Of a DNA stretch of 64,000 nt, positions 33,301 to 45,742 are shown one piece after another (position 1 is the first letter of the stretch; each line of letters opens with the position of its first letter). The stretch covers positions 434,001 to 498,000 of the forward strand of contig JALIZF010001814.1 in NCBI GenBank assembly GCA_029948255.1, read 5' to 3'. The stretch is from Telmatactis stephensoni (taxonomy: Eukaryota; Cnidaria; Anthozoa; Actiniaria; Isophelliidae). The position numbers were made by a program, and so were the translations under genes. The notes under the pieces were generated by a model that did not search any database, was not told the DNA's origin, and was given only the letters and a program-made list of their open reading frames with translations.

Positions 33301-35011
33301 GTAAATTACGAAAACTGTCAGAACTGGACATCAGACAGACTGTATTCTTCCAACATGTCGAAGGACAGTGGAAATTAGGTGAAATTACTCAAATCCTTGG
33401 TCCCAACATTGCCAGGTAAAAGGTCCTGATGGAGGTACCTATCGAAGAAACCGTGTACATATGCGACCTACTAAAGTACAGTACAGAGCTCGTGATATGT
33501 CTCCAATCCAAGTATCTCGTTCTTTTAATGAAGCAGCACCAAAACCCCAGAATGGAATATACCAATACTCAACTTGCCCTCTGATTAGCCTCCTCCGCAG
33601 GCAACCTTTTGGGCTTCCGGTGCGAAATTTTGAGAAGAAAAAAGACTCTGTCGCCTTTTCTCGCCTGGTGTCCAGGCCACTACGTGTCTTTAACACAGGA
33701 GGCCCAGCGAAAAAGCGAACAGTTGCCTGCGGAGGAGGCTACCCTCTGATGTGAAGGTGAAAGATATAACTCAACAAACAGCTCTCAGATTGAAAGTCTA
33801 CCCACTGATACTTAATTCCAAGCAAGCATCATTGACAGACCAACACATGCGGTAAAACCACCTGCTCGCTTAATGACTTTGTTACCAGATTTTGGACTCA
33901 GGATAAGTGACAAATGATTGTTCAAGTTAATTGACATTTTTATTTCAAAGTTGTTAAGAATGTTTATGTGGACTTTGCAGAACTTTAAGTGACTCTTAGG
34001 GACATTTAGCTTTTTCCTGAAGAAGAAGGGATGTTGATGAAATACTTAATTAATTATAATTTGTGTGCCCATGATGCATTGCAAAATTCCAAGTGCTTTT
34101 GTCACATAATTCAAGATGGCGGAGTAAACTCCTGATTTGTGTTAGTCTTAGTTTTTCTTGATTATTTAATCTAAACCCTACCACATTAATCAACAATAAC
34201 CATGAAATTAATAGCTTGCTTATTACTAAATTGTAGAGTGATTTCAAAAAACCCGTGAAATAGTTATTAGACTAGTAGACACTATTAGATCTTATTACCA
34301 TTGTTTTCTTTCGCTTTTATTAAACAATTACACACCTGCTGTTAGTTTTTGTTTCCGACGGATTTTTTGAAATCACTCTATTAATAGCGCGAAATCCTTT
34401 GTTTTCTATTGTTAAATTAACACTATTTAGTACTAACTAGTTAGTGCTAGTCATGATTCTTAATTATTTGCATTCTATGATGAATAACATGCAGGTAAAA
34501 CAATAACTGAGTGCTATAATTGGTTTTCCCATTTGATGACACCCAAATCTAGTGGCTATATAGTTTTTCACTTCTCATGTCATTTTAGTAGCGACTGTTC
34601 GGAGCAAAGGGTAGTTTAGGCCTGGAGTTTAGGTCGACTTTTCTACGAGTTACGCAAATCTTTACACGTGTACATGTTCATCAATGCTATTGCAATCGCA
34701 ATTATAAATCATATACATATTACAACAATACATATTACAACAACAAATACATGTTACAGTGTGCAACATAAATACGATTGTAAAAGGATTACGTTTTCAA
34801 TATTTAATACCTTGCCAGTAGATAATTCATAGAAGTTCTTTGCGGTCTTGGGGACGATCTTTCCAAATAATCCAATTTCAATTCTGCCAGCTTCCTTTTC
34901 TCCGATTGTTATATCAAAAAACACTTTCTTAGTGACTAGTAGGGGATTCTTTCCGGCATAGACAGCCGATAAATAAAGAGAAAAAAGACTAAGAAATGCT
35001 AAAGAATTCAT
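21340..35011 (-). CDS. Secreted cyclophilin B-like, gene 2, intron split by nested transposons
   Basis: Exons on the minus strand: 35011-34811, 32030-31970, 22540-22323, 21471-21340, total 203 residues with matching phases. Signal peptide [19 protein letters not shown], then [60 protein letters not shown] core (here [11 protein letters not shown]) and [11 protein letters not shown], so all active-site residues are present. No stop or frameshift is seen. It matches gene 3 exon for exon. Intron 2 is about 9.4 kb and contains the two nested transposons, so transcripts must splice across them or end early. An in-frame ATG further upstream (35065) exists, but gene 3 supports the start at 35011. 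Confidence 0.9.
23322..23575. repeat. Two-copy direct repeat, period about 153 bp
   Basis: AACCGGTTAGAACTGGTTTC...GCAGGCTGGAGGATTTTT (from about 23323) recurs as AACCGGTTAGAACCGGTTTC...GCAGGCTGGAGGATTTTG (from about 23477). AACCGGTT itself is palindromic. It lies in the 1.3-kb tract of cyclophilin 2 intron 2 that has no counterpart in gene 3. Confidence 0.75.
25250..26833 (+). CDS. Transposon protein, N-terminal frame: duplicated CxxC/HxxxC modules
   Basis: ATG at 25250, open to TGA at 26831-26833 (about 527 residues). An acceptor-like TTAG precedes the ATG. Two similar modules are visible. The first has [15 protein letters not shown] then QWHKSC (about residues 10-87). The second has CFLCGTG then [13 protein letters not shown] (about residues 140-208). 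Each could bind zinc through Cys-x2-Cys and His-x3-Cys, as DNA-binding modules of transposases often do. Near the end, [16 protein letters not shown] leads to [13 protein letters not shown], after which the sense appears to move to the next frame near 26.8 kb. Residues after that point are probably out of frame. Confidence 0.75.
   Translation: MSEVATFDWTKCVFCQRETREKLSCPANMRRCDVGAGYDTIAKNVARLCNLGEKPMFVLVLEKTQSEELANALKQYKAQWHKSCSRKFNSSKVMRAEKRKHSDITEEECDEDKNTVHEFELINRKITRQSSASAVPSPGVCFLCGTGLESGYLRLASTLQLDQRVRKCAQLLQDDVMLRKLEGGDMIAQSAKYHTKCLCELYRKANHICSTTNEQETDDGERRAHNIAMDEVISFIQDSHLDVEDHSGQKAFTMSELRDIYTSCMTELNENVPIRVNSTNLKNEILSRLPGLHSFSKGRNVLLAFDETIAGALEQTKDTSSEISILAKAANIVRRDMFSKSDTNFDGTFERNCQLNSVPKTLLTLVRFILDGTALDVQLKESQAALTTAQLLYFNSTIRRRKGSTASYSTKRREPPVVIYTGMLVHNKTRKRELVEKLHDLGVSISYQRLMEISQEVGNAVSLQYQREKVVCPPKLRGGLFTTGAFDNIDHNPSSNTAQGSFHGTSISLFQHPTKEFPGHLREVPVL
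26619..29876 (+). CDS. Transposon protein, C-terminal frame: large core, PIN/FEN1-like nuclease motifs, CXC module
   Basis: Open frame of 1085 codons; homologous-looking sequence starts near 26820, after a +1 shift relative to the upstream frame, so the first about 65 codons are probably not translated as such. The first half has [39 protein letters not shown] and [15 protein letters not shown], a possible RNase H-like transposase core. The second half has VDVIWDEY (about 28755), [13 protein letters not shown] (about 29036), [10 protein letters not shown] (about 29121) and [17 protein letters not shown] (about 29283). The spacing of these acidic motifs resembles a PIN/FEN1-type metal-dependent nuclease. 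The end ([15 protein letters not shown] then CTAMCNC) resembles a tesmin/TSO1 CXC domain. I recall similar proteins being common in cnidarian and fish genomes without a function; that is recollection, not a search. Confidence 0.75.
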   Translation: MGMQFRYNTKEKRLYAHQNFAVAYSLQERSTILTTTLALTRPRDRFTVRVYRFFSIQPKNFLGICEKFQFCDNSFSKENSILSLPDVYNCVRPLVIPQKEPDIPRLESAFVKETSPAMIEASNEQAMWLNHVMNIVATENNDVECEQDMKVSWSAFHASAELDNSVQTRDICALLPLFKEDSKSPAMIRHAMEVIKQAINFLNPGQIPVITCDQPLYAITKLIQWNFPAECGEDKFVIMLGGLHIEMVALKMLGEWLDESGWKAVLIESNIATTGSADALVKASHVSRTRHVHQVTACALHILMISAYKFYSKGLAEGETQLSFDEWTITSISRSPQFQYWALTLELELTVLTFVKSIRRGNFALYCDTLKQLIPWLFALDHTHFSRWLPIHLRDMMTLPVKHPQVAKEFENGRFVIQKTPNPFAAIAIDHAHEQHNKIVKGDGGAIGLTESSSELLRWMLSGPELSRMIGDFELFEGLDERDEDDVQGQRHHEQVPCIQAAFENQVKEVCKVFDRMGNPFTDSSSDLLVANTRDIASKEVVNTVKTIQQVGQQAFHTYVECRLEKREKSVFDPIKKNKLPLFSSPPSKITSNKQHQVVSLKKDCALFSQLFISCQVRGGDLDEFFSHENHPFPPALSKYGELRQGAKSDLLRCLEPVTTSSQSKTPVVDAILLDGAAIGNMLKPGPCKTFQEYGVNVFLQYVKTQLQNVSRVDVIWDEYRDADSLKSQTRSKRGHGQRRRVAPTSLIPCNWEGFLRVSENKVELFLFLAQLCKAIELPENKCLITTVGQDVACNVERELTGMAPCTQEEADTRLFLHCKDCVTYGSKKLLIRTVDTDVVVLAVAMYNKIGAEELWIAIGTGKSFRHIAVHEVVRALGPSKAAAFPAFHAFTGCDQTSSFAGKGKISAWETWRSFEEVTTAFEALSDSPSEDLLNKHASLLERFVVLLYSKTSSCPTVNDARKEMFSKKAKSMDTIPPTSAALHQHIRRTAYQAGYCWGQSLRLQPHLPSPSEWGWTKADENDEWKPLCTTKQEISKVCSHLTRCGCYQDKGCKGRCKCVKLQLACTAMCNCGGNANGINQFGKL
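32553..32777. mobile_element. 225-bp TTAA-type MITE
   Basis: Ends TTAAGGTGATGTTACACGGG and CCCGTGTAACATCACCTTTAA-type inverse, with inverted similarity continuing through TCGATTCGCAAC. The terminal GGTGAT and TTAA flanks match the 9257-10026 element. It lies in cyclophilin 2 intron 1. Confidence 0.85.
32960..33480 (+). pseudogene. Gypsy-type retrotransposon integrase remnant
   Basis: Translations with several stops and shifts give [18 protein letters not shown], then a TPRQD-like piece, [15 protein letters not shown] and [16 protein letters not shown]. This is the order seen at the C-terminus of Ty3/Gypsy integrases. It is frameshifted and cannot encode a working enzyme. No LTRs were recognised. 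It sits in cyclophilin 2 intron 1 on the strand opposite to the gene. Confidence 0.7.
33587..33741. mobile_element. 155-bp MITE with 9-bp target duplication CCCTCTGAT
   Basis: Ends TAGCCTCCTCCGCAGGCAAC and GTTGCCTGCGGAGGAGGCTA are perfect inverted repeats. CCCTCTGAT directly flanks both sides (33578-33586 and 33742-33750). It inserted next to the Gypsy remnant. Confidence 0.9.
34234..34380. mobile_element. MITE, TAGAGTGATTT family
   Basis: Ends TAGAGTGATTTCAAAAAA and TTTTTTGAAATCACTCTA. Related members are at 36886-37023, 39983-40157, 40237-40383 and 40412-40556, all in or near cyclophilins 2 and 3. Confidence 0.85.
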
Positions 35012-35072
35012 CTTCACACAAAGAGCTTTGCAGAAAAGAAATTTGTCTTTGAATGGCGCTTCCATTCTTCAG

Positions 35073-35111
35073 CCAATCACATTGCAGCTTTGGGGTTAGC
35101 TTTTGACCAAT
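35073..35111 (-). promoter_or_regulatory. Paired CCAAT boxes upstream of cyclophilin 2
   Basis: CCAAT at 35073-35077 and 35107-35111, 62-100 bp upstream of the start codon. Order and spacing (34 bp) match the pair upstream of cyclophilin 3. Orientation on the transcribed strand is ATTGG. Likely proximal promoter elements; conservation could also just reflect recent duplication. Confidence 0.45.
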
Positions 35112-35474
35112 CAAACACAGACACACTAGAGCGTAAATCAATAAAAATATTCTAGTTTTTGCAATAAAATCTAAATGCTTTACTCTTGAATTAAAATTTT
35201 TCAATTTGTTATGTTAATGGTTCTTTGGTTAGTGAGACCAAATTACAATCATGCAAAAATAACTGCAAATCGGCTCCGTGATTTCCCGATCTAGCATCGA
35301 AAACTTTCCGAAGTATTGTTCGTAAGGTTTTCGGCAATCATTATTTTTAACTCATGGATTGCAAATCCACGAGTTTTTGTGAGGGTCAAAATGTGCAAAT
35401 GTGTCACTCACTCGCAAATTGTTAAACTATGCTACTGCGCATGCTCGACGTGATTGAAGTCAGGCCGAAAGTAA

Positions 35475-35555
35475 CCAATCTCGTACCCAGAACCTGCGTT
35501 CCTCTTGGTCTCGGTCGCTGACCAAGAGGAACGCAGGCTCTGGGTACGAGATTGG
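35475..35555. mobile_element. 81-bp hairpin element
   Basis: CCAATCTCGTACCCAGAACC pairs with its inverse ending GGGTACGAGATTGG; arms of about 36 bp surround TCTCGGTCGCTGA. A related hairpin with CTCGTTCTCAGGG ends is at 51316-51382. Confidence 0.8.
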
Positions 35556-35744
35556 AAAGTAACGTGAGCTCTGGATACGCACTGCAGCTATCGCTTTCTC
35601 TCTTTTTTTTATTCTGGGACTCCCGAAGGACTCCCGAAGGACTCCCGAACTATTCACAGATCAGCGATATTCGGTCTTCACGTAGACTAGGCGCAAAACT
35701 GAAAAAGTCGATCGCAAAAAGTGCAGAAGGCATTCAGTAGGGTA

Positions 35745-36290
35745 CAAGCTGGTAACATAACTATTCTAAACTAATTTTTCATGCTAAATCCGAATATAAC
35801 AGTTACCGAGACGTATTCTGTAATCTTATACGTGTAAATAACGTATTTTGTGAATTGCTACAGTTATTTCATACTAACCGCTTTTTCATGTAAATATTCC
35901 AAAAGCTGCAAACTTACAAACAATGACCATAGCTGGAAAGAGCACATCAAAATTAGTAAAACTGTGAAGTTTGAAGGATATAAAATGAAAAACTGATCAA
36001 GGAGATACGAATTTTCAAAAATCGAAATTCGTTGGTATCTCTTGCATAACAACAAGTGTTTTCATACAAAATTTCGTTTTTTGAAAATTCGTATCTCCTT
36101 GATTTTTCAACTTATATCCTTCAAACTTCACAGTTTTACTGATTTTGATGTGCTCTTTCCAGATACGGTCATTGTTTAAGTTTGGGAACTTCTTTGGAGC
36201 TACGAATTCAACTAAAAAGTTGTCCAGCTTTGAAAACGTTCTCTGTGTCCTTCGTCTTTTGAGACGTTTTGGAAACGACAAATCTTTATA
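35745..36290. mobile_element. Foldback element sharing arm with 57067-57345
   Basis: The segment around GACCATAGCTGGAAAGAGCA (about 35925) recurs in inverse near 36165, including GATACGAATTTTCAAAA. The left part (CTGGTAACATAACTATTCTA) aligns over about 270 bp with 57067-57345 in the FReD gene 1 intron. Non-coding. Confidence 0.75.
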
Positions 36291-36885
36291 AATCAGGCGT
36301 TAAAACTAACATGGGCAAACAAACAATTTCATTCGTGGCAATCGACATTTGGTCTAAAACTACGGTATAATCAGACTGACGAGCAACAAAATCACTCAGC
36401 TTGTCACGCAACATTGCTGCGAAACGAGTTAAAGGGCGGTGCTGCACGTTTTTCCACCCGAAAACAAACTTGTCTCGCAGTAGAATGTGCTAGTTGCAAG
36501 TCGAGTGAATCCTGACTTCTCATTGAATCAATCACGAAAACGAAGAAAGCCATTTCGCAGTTTGCTGCGAGACAAGTTGACTTTGGGGTGGTAATGAGCG
36601 CAACATCATGTATGCAGAGTCATATGCAATGTAGCAAAAGTCATATCATGTGTCTTGGCTTAATTGTATGCCGACTAAGCAAGAATTTTTCCCAATGTGC
36701 CAGGCTATCAGAGTCTGCATGGCCAGCCATCAGGGTTGGGAAAGGGAGAGCAAAGGGGGACTGGGAGAGAGGGAAAAGGAGGGAGTGGAGTTTGGGCCCC
36801 CTAATTGTTTCCTTTCCCCTCCTCTCCCCTTCCCAAGGATCAGCCATACAGGCTAGTGAATAAATATTTTGACATTCTGAGCCCA

Positions 36886-37023
36886 TAGAGTGATTGCACT
36901 TAATCCATGAAATTGTAATAGCTACAATTAAATAATACAAAGTAGTGCTTTTAAACAATCGAAAACAAAGGATAGTACTATTTAGATTTTGTACTTTTTC
37001 AAGGGTTAAGTGCATTCACTCTA
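36886..37023. mobile_element. MITE, TAGAGTGATTG variant
   Basis: Ends TAGAGTGATTGCACTTAA and TTAAGTGCATTCACTCTA, imperfect inverted repeats. Downstream of cyclophilin 3 and absent from the matching part of unit A, so it inserted after the duplication. Confidence 0.8.
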
Positions 37024-37137
37024 TATAACAATCCTAGCTGTTGCAAAAATTTGTGAAATTTTTTATTAAAGACCTTCTCCAAGATCTAACATACAAATGG
37101 CAACAAAATTTTTATCAAAAATTGTTGAGAATAGAAC

Positions 37138-40100
37138 TTATTCAACTCCTTCTCTGGTGACTTCAAATGGCTTTTCAAGTGGTAAAGACCCACAATCGGC
37201 AATCACTACATCCTTTTCTGGCTTGTCCCCTGCATCAGTTTTTGTCTTCTCAATTTTTCTTACAACATTCTGAAAATATCACCACAAGAACTTTTTTAAA
37301 GAAAGATTTCACATGCAATAGCACTGGGAATTTTTGCCCATTTCTTATGATAGGAAATATCTTGGAAATTACATTTTCCTATGATAGGAACTGGACAAAA
37401 TGTAGGAAAATACATTTTCCTAGAAAATAAAGGCTAAAACATTTTGTTCTCAGATAATTTGAACGTTTTTGACTTTAAGTCTTTAATCCTGATGATGACT
37501 TAAAGTGGAAAACATTCAAATTTTATCTGAGAACAAAACGTTTTAGCCTGCATTTCCGATATTTATTTTACCATAAGCAAATTTATTATGTCAATCACAT
37601 TTTAATTCCTAGATATTTCCTATCATAGGAAAATGCAATTTTTCCTTATCACAGGAAATGAGCAAAAATTTCCATTGTGGGGATACCATCCTTCTCTCTG
37701 GGTGACATCTTATGATACAAAGAGACCTTTTTGCCATAACATGTACATGCTGCTTGCACATTTCAGATCACAATTCATTCTCTACACTTGCCATCATTGC
37801 TCACAGCCAGTCAATTTGCCACAGCTACAGTGAACTCCCTTTAATTTGGACACTTTCAGTTCTTAGTGTCTGCCTTAGAGGGAGTTTTGTTACATGAGAC
37901 AATAATTATGAATCATGTAATCAGCCATAGGCTAGGACCAGACAGATGTGTCCGCCTTAGAGAGAGTCACTATCCACCTAATTGGAGTGTCCGCATTGAA
38001 GGAGTTCACTGTATTCGATAAGAATATAGATAGGTAGTCAGGATGATTGTAATAAGGAATCATATTCACTCTTACAAGATACCAAATCCTGTGATTTTGA
38101 CCACAAAGGCACAAAAATAATCCCTGTCATAAATATCTGTGATCCTCCCCACCCCCACCCCCCTCCACCTGGTCCAGAGGATATTGATGATGGATGTTCA
38201 CCATATTATTTGAAACATCTTACCATTCCTTTAAGGATTTTTCCAAAAACAACATGACGGCCATCAAGCCAAGTAGTCTGGACAGTTGTAATAAAAAACT
38301 GTGAACCATTAGTATCCTTTCCAGCATTAGCCATGCTTAGCCACCCAGCACCATAATGGTTCAGTTTAAAGTTTTCATCTGGAAATTTGTCACCATAAAT
38401 GCTTTTACCACCAGTTCCATCTCCTCTGGTGAAGTCTCCACCTAGAAAAATTATGTATAAAATTATTATAAATATTTTTAGATTGAAAAATTTTAAAGCA
38501 ACAATTATTTAATTTTTTACTGCATTGTGTTATATTATCATATTCTAGAAATATTCTGGAAAATGAAAATCAAATTTGTTTGAAAATTTTTCAAACCAAT
38601 TTTTTTTCCAAGCCACAATATTTATAAATATGAGCTGTTACTCAAGTGCTTTGCAAGGAAAACATTTTGTTGCTCCTTCATCAAAAAGTATAACATATAC
38701 CTTGAATCATGAAATCTTGGATGACTCTGTGGAATTTGCTGTTCTTGTACCCATATCCTTTCTATAATATAAAAGAGGTATTTTATCACTATAAGAATTG
38801 AAAGGAGCTGATTTACAGTGTCCATAATACAGCCTAAAAGTAACTTGATGTTCTCCAAGGTTATTAATTGATATTTAACACATGTAATATTACAATCATG
38901 TAATACATGTAATAACTCGTGTATTGATAATAAGCTACATTGCTAACATGTACGATACAGATAGTAAAACTTTTGAGGAAATTGTTTAACTTTTTATGCA
39001 AAGAAAATCAGACATAAGCCATAGGAAAAGAAAAAAAACCATGAAACAAGATTCAAGAAAAGAAAAAGAAAATATGTTCACCAATGGGGAGTCGCTTGAA
39101 ATCAGTTAGTGTGAAAGAGATCCAGATATAAGACTAAACAACTCAATTCAGGCTGTAGAAATCTAAACTAAAGTTTTGACATCCAAAAGTGTCCTTGAAT
39201 CCTATAAACTTCAAAGACCTTCAAAGACTTAGCCTGTACCACTCTGAAACCACTATCTATCAATTATCCAACTGGCACAGTATGTTGTTTAATAGTGAGG
39301 CGCTAAAAATCACTCAAAATCAATTTCATCACCAAAGCATTAAGATTTTTTGGAGAACCTTCTACAGTAGAAGCATACTGATTAAAGTCCCTATGACGCA
39401 TATTTTTTTATTTTCAAACTCATTTCTTTTCTGGGAATATAGTTAAGACCTTTTTATCCCATTTTGGAATACTTTATATTTTCGGAGATATAAAAGTTTC
39501 AAATTTCAAAATGCAAATGTGATGACGTCAGGGGAGTCATCATCACCAGCTTCTCATGGATTTTACTAAAAGAGGTCTTCAATTCCACAACCAGATTTTT
39601 TACTCAAACACAGGCTTTACCAACGGAAATAAATTCCAAATGAAAAAATAAGAGTATTTCAAGTCATCTTGGTTTTGTATAATAAATGATGACTCCCCTG
39701 ACGTCATCAAATTTGCATTTTGAAATTTGAAACCTTTATATCTCGAAAAATATGGAGAGTTCAAAAGTAAGACAAAAAGACCTCAACTATATTCCCAGAA
39801 AAGAACTGAATTTGAAAAGAAAAATATATGCGTCATAGGGACTTTAACCTTGATTTCATGAGAGCAGGTTCAAGTTTGTAGAGACTTCTGTATATAATTT
39901 GCAGATCTTGACAGAAACATAGGAAAAATGAACAACAGACCTAACCTTGAACTACCACAGGTAGCACGAGTAATTATTATCTTAGAGTGGTTTTCAAAAA
40001 CCTATGAAACAATTAATACCATTTACTTTTTTATCGCTGTGTATTGAACAATAGGAAACAAAACTAGACTTTTAGCGGAATAGCAGTCCCCTCTATTAAT

Positions 40101-41047
40101 TATAATAGCACTTAATAATTTAGTACGTATTTTACGGGTTTATGAAAACCACTCTTACTAAGTACATATTTTTAAGATGGGACGGAACATATGTCAGTAG
40201 GACTCAGTTCATGTTTTATATATATATTCATAAAAATAGAGTGCAAATGTTATAACCATGAAATAGTTTGGGTACTGAATTGTATTAAATAGTGTTAAAT
40301 CCTTTGTTTTCTATTGTTTGATTAACACTATTTAGTACTAACTAGTTAGTGCTATTTCATGATTCTTAATTATATGCACTCTATAATGAATAACAGGTAA
40401 AAACTGAGTGCTAGAGTGATGGCACTTAATCCATGAAACAAAATCTAATAGTCAGTGTCTAATAGTCGAATCAAAACAAAAGAAAACAATGGAAATAGTG
40501 TCTACTAATGTCTGTTAGACTAATATCTATTTCACGGATTCATTGCCATCACTCTATAATTGGTTTTCCCATTTGATGACGCCCAAATTTAGTGGCTATA
40601 TAGTTTTTCACTTCTTATTTTGTGATTTTAGGAGCGACTATTCGGAGCAAAAGGTAGTTTAGGCCTGGAATTTAGGTCGACTTCCGACGAGTCACGCAAA
40701 TCTTTACACGTGTTCATCAATGCTATTGCATTCGCAGTTATAAATCGTATTATTCGTCTTGCATATTAATACAACAACAAATACATTTTACAGTGTGCAA
40801 CATAAATACGATTGTAAAGGTACTAAGTTTTCAATATTTAAGTTTATACCTCGCCAGTAGATAATGCAAAGAAGTTGTCTGCGGTCTTGGGGACGGTCTT
40901 TCCAAATAATCCAATTTCAATTCTGCCAGCTTCCTTTCCTCCGATTGTTATATCAAAAAACACTTTCTTAGTGACTACGGGATTCTTTTCGGCATAAACA
41001 GCCGATAAATAAAGAGAAAAAAGACTAAGAAATGCTAAAGAATTCAT
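37138..41047 (-). CDS. Secreted cyclophilin B-like, gene 3
   Basis: Exons 41047-40850, 38761-38701, 38441-38224 and 37269-37138 give 202 residues. Signal peptide [19 protein letters not shown], core [60 protein letters not shown] and [11 protein letters not shown], with catalytic Arg, Phe, Trp and His present. It ends [18 protein letters not shown] without an ER-retention tetrapeptide. Introns are at the same positions and phases as gene 2. The start is head-to-head with gene 4, about 0.7 kb apart. Probably an ER or secreted protein-folding enzyme. Confidence 0.94.
37328..37670. repeat. TTCCTATGATAGGAA-rich foldback
   Basis: The palindromic block TTTCCTATGATAGGAA and variants recur four to five times in inverted arrangement, and the outer parts (GCCCATTTCTTATGATAGG and its near-inverse) pair. 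The same block is at about 21530-21800 in unit A, so it predates the duplication. Confidence 0.6.
39382..39847. mobile_element. 466-bp foldback element in cyclophilin 3 intron 1
   Basis: Ends TTAAAGTCCCTATGACGCAT and ATGCGTCATAGGGACTTTAA are perfect inverses. Long imperfect arms of about 170 bp include GATGACTCCCCTGACGTCATC. Absent from unit A. Confidence 0.85.
39983..40157. mobile_element. MITE, TAGAGTGGTTT variant
   Basis: Ends TAGAGTGGTTTTCAAAAACC and GGTTTATGAAAACCACTCTTA, an imperfect inverted pair, in cyclophilin 3 intron 1. Confidence 0.75.
40237..40556. mobile_element. Two adjacent MITEs, TAGAGTG family
   Basis: The first runs 40237-40383 (TAGAGTGCAAATG to TATGCACTCTA) and has a counterpart at about 34380-34490 in unit A. 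The second runs 40412-40556 (TAGAGTGATGGCACTTAAT to GCCATCACTCTA) and has none, so the two insertions bracket the duplication in time. Confidence 0.8.
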
Positions 41048-41751
41048 CTTCACACAAAATCTTTGCGGAAAAGAAATTTACCCAGTTTCGATTGTCTTTT
41101 GAATGGCTTCCATTCATCAACGTTCAGCCAATCACATTGCAGATTAGGGGGTACTTTTGACCAATCAAACGCAGACACGCTAGAGCGTAAAATATTCTAG
41201 CTTTTGCAATAAAATCTAAATACTTTACTCTTGAATTAAAATTCTTTGTGTAGTAGCCATTTTTCGTTATGTTAAGGAGTTCTTTGGTTAGTGAGACCAA
41301 ATTACAATCTTGCAAAAATAAATCCAATGCAAAACAACTGCAAAACGGCAGCAAAACGGCCAAAACGGCTCCGTGCGTGCGTGAATTCCCCGATCTAGCA
41401 TCGAACACTTTCCGAAGTATTGTTCGTAAGGTTTTCGGCAATCATTATTTTCTCAAATCAAATATTATCAAAAGTTTAGTTAAATTAGATTTTTAAAATA
41501 GCAATTTCACCGGTTTGTTACTTGCTTACCGATGATTTTGAGTGGTGAAATTGTCACTTTTTAGGATATATTTACAAATGCATAAAATTTCAATAGATAC
41601 GATTCACTTCCGGTTTTCCTCCCGCAAGGCCATTCGGGACAAACCTGACCAAAGAAAGAACATTTGTTGTATTTCAACCTCCGTGTGAGGAATTTCCAGT
41701 TAGTGTATGATTACAAGGCGTATATTTGCTGCAGGACCGCTCCTGAAAATC
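41048..41751. promoter_or_regulatory. Divergent promoter between cyclophilins 3 and 4
   Basis: A 704-bp head-to-head interval between start codons. CCAAT occurs at 41128-41132 and 41161-41165, 81-118 bp from the gene 3 start, spaced as upstream of gene 2. The gene 3 half (to about 41450) is part of the segmental duplication; the gene 4 half is not. I see no clear TATA box. Confidence 0.5.

Positions 41752-45742
<3,991 letters not shown>

Larger units (their letters stand above)
20937..35345. repeat. Segmental duplication unit A (contains cyclophilin 2)
   Basis: Similarity to 36607-41450 starts near GCAGAGCCATATGCAA and ends near GGCAATCATTATTTT. The 3' flank, all four exons, several MITEs and about 300 bp of promoter are shared. 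Unit A is larger because its introns took up the nested transposons, a 1.3-kb tract (about 22.55-23.85 kb), a TTAA MITE and a Gypsy remnant. Confidence 0.85.
35012..37137. other. Intergenic between cyclophilins 2 and 3
   Basis: Holds the cyclophilin 2 promoter, a hairpin (35475-35555), a foldback element (35745-36290), the left edge of duplication unit B and a MITE (36886-37023). No gene is supported. Frames at about 36.6-36.9 kb are duplicated non-coding flank. Confidence 0.6.
36607..41450. repeat. Segmental duplication unit B (contains cyclophilin 3)
   Basis: Partner of 20937-35345. It is compact (about 4.8 kb) and lacks the nested transposons, so it records the earlier structure. Its right edge stops within the intergenic region shared with gene 4, about 300 bp before that gene's start. 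Confidence 0.85.
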
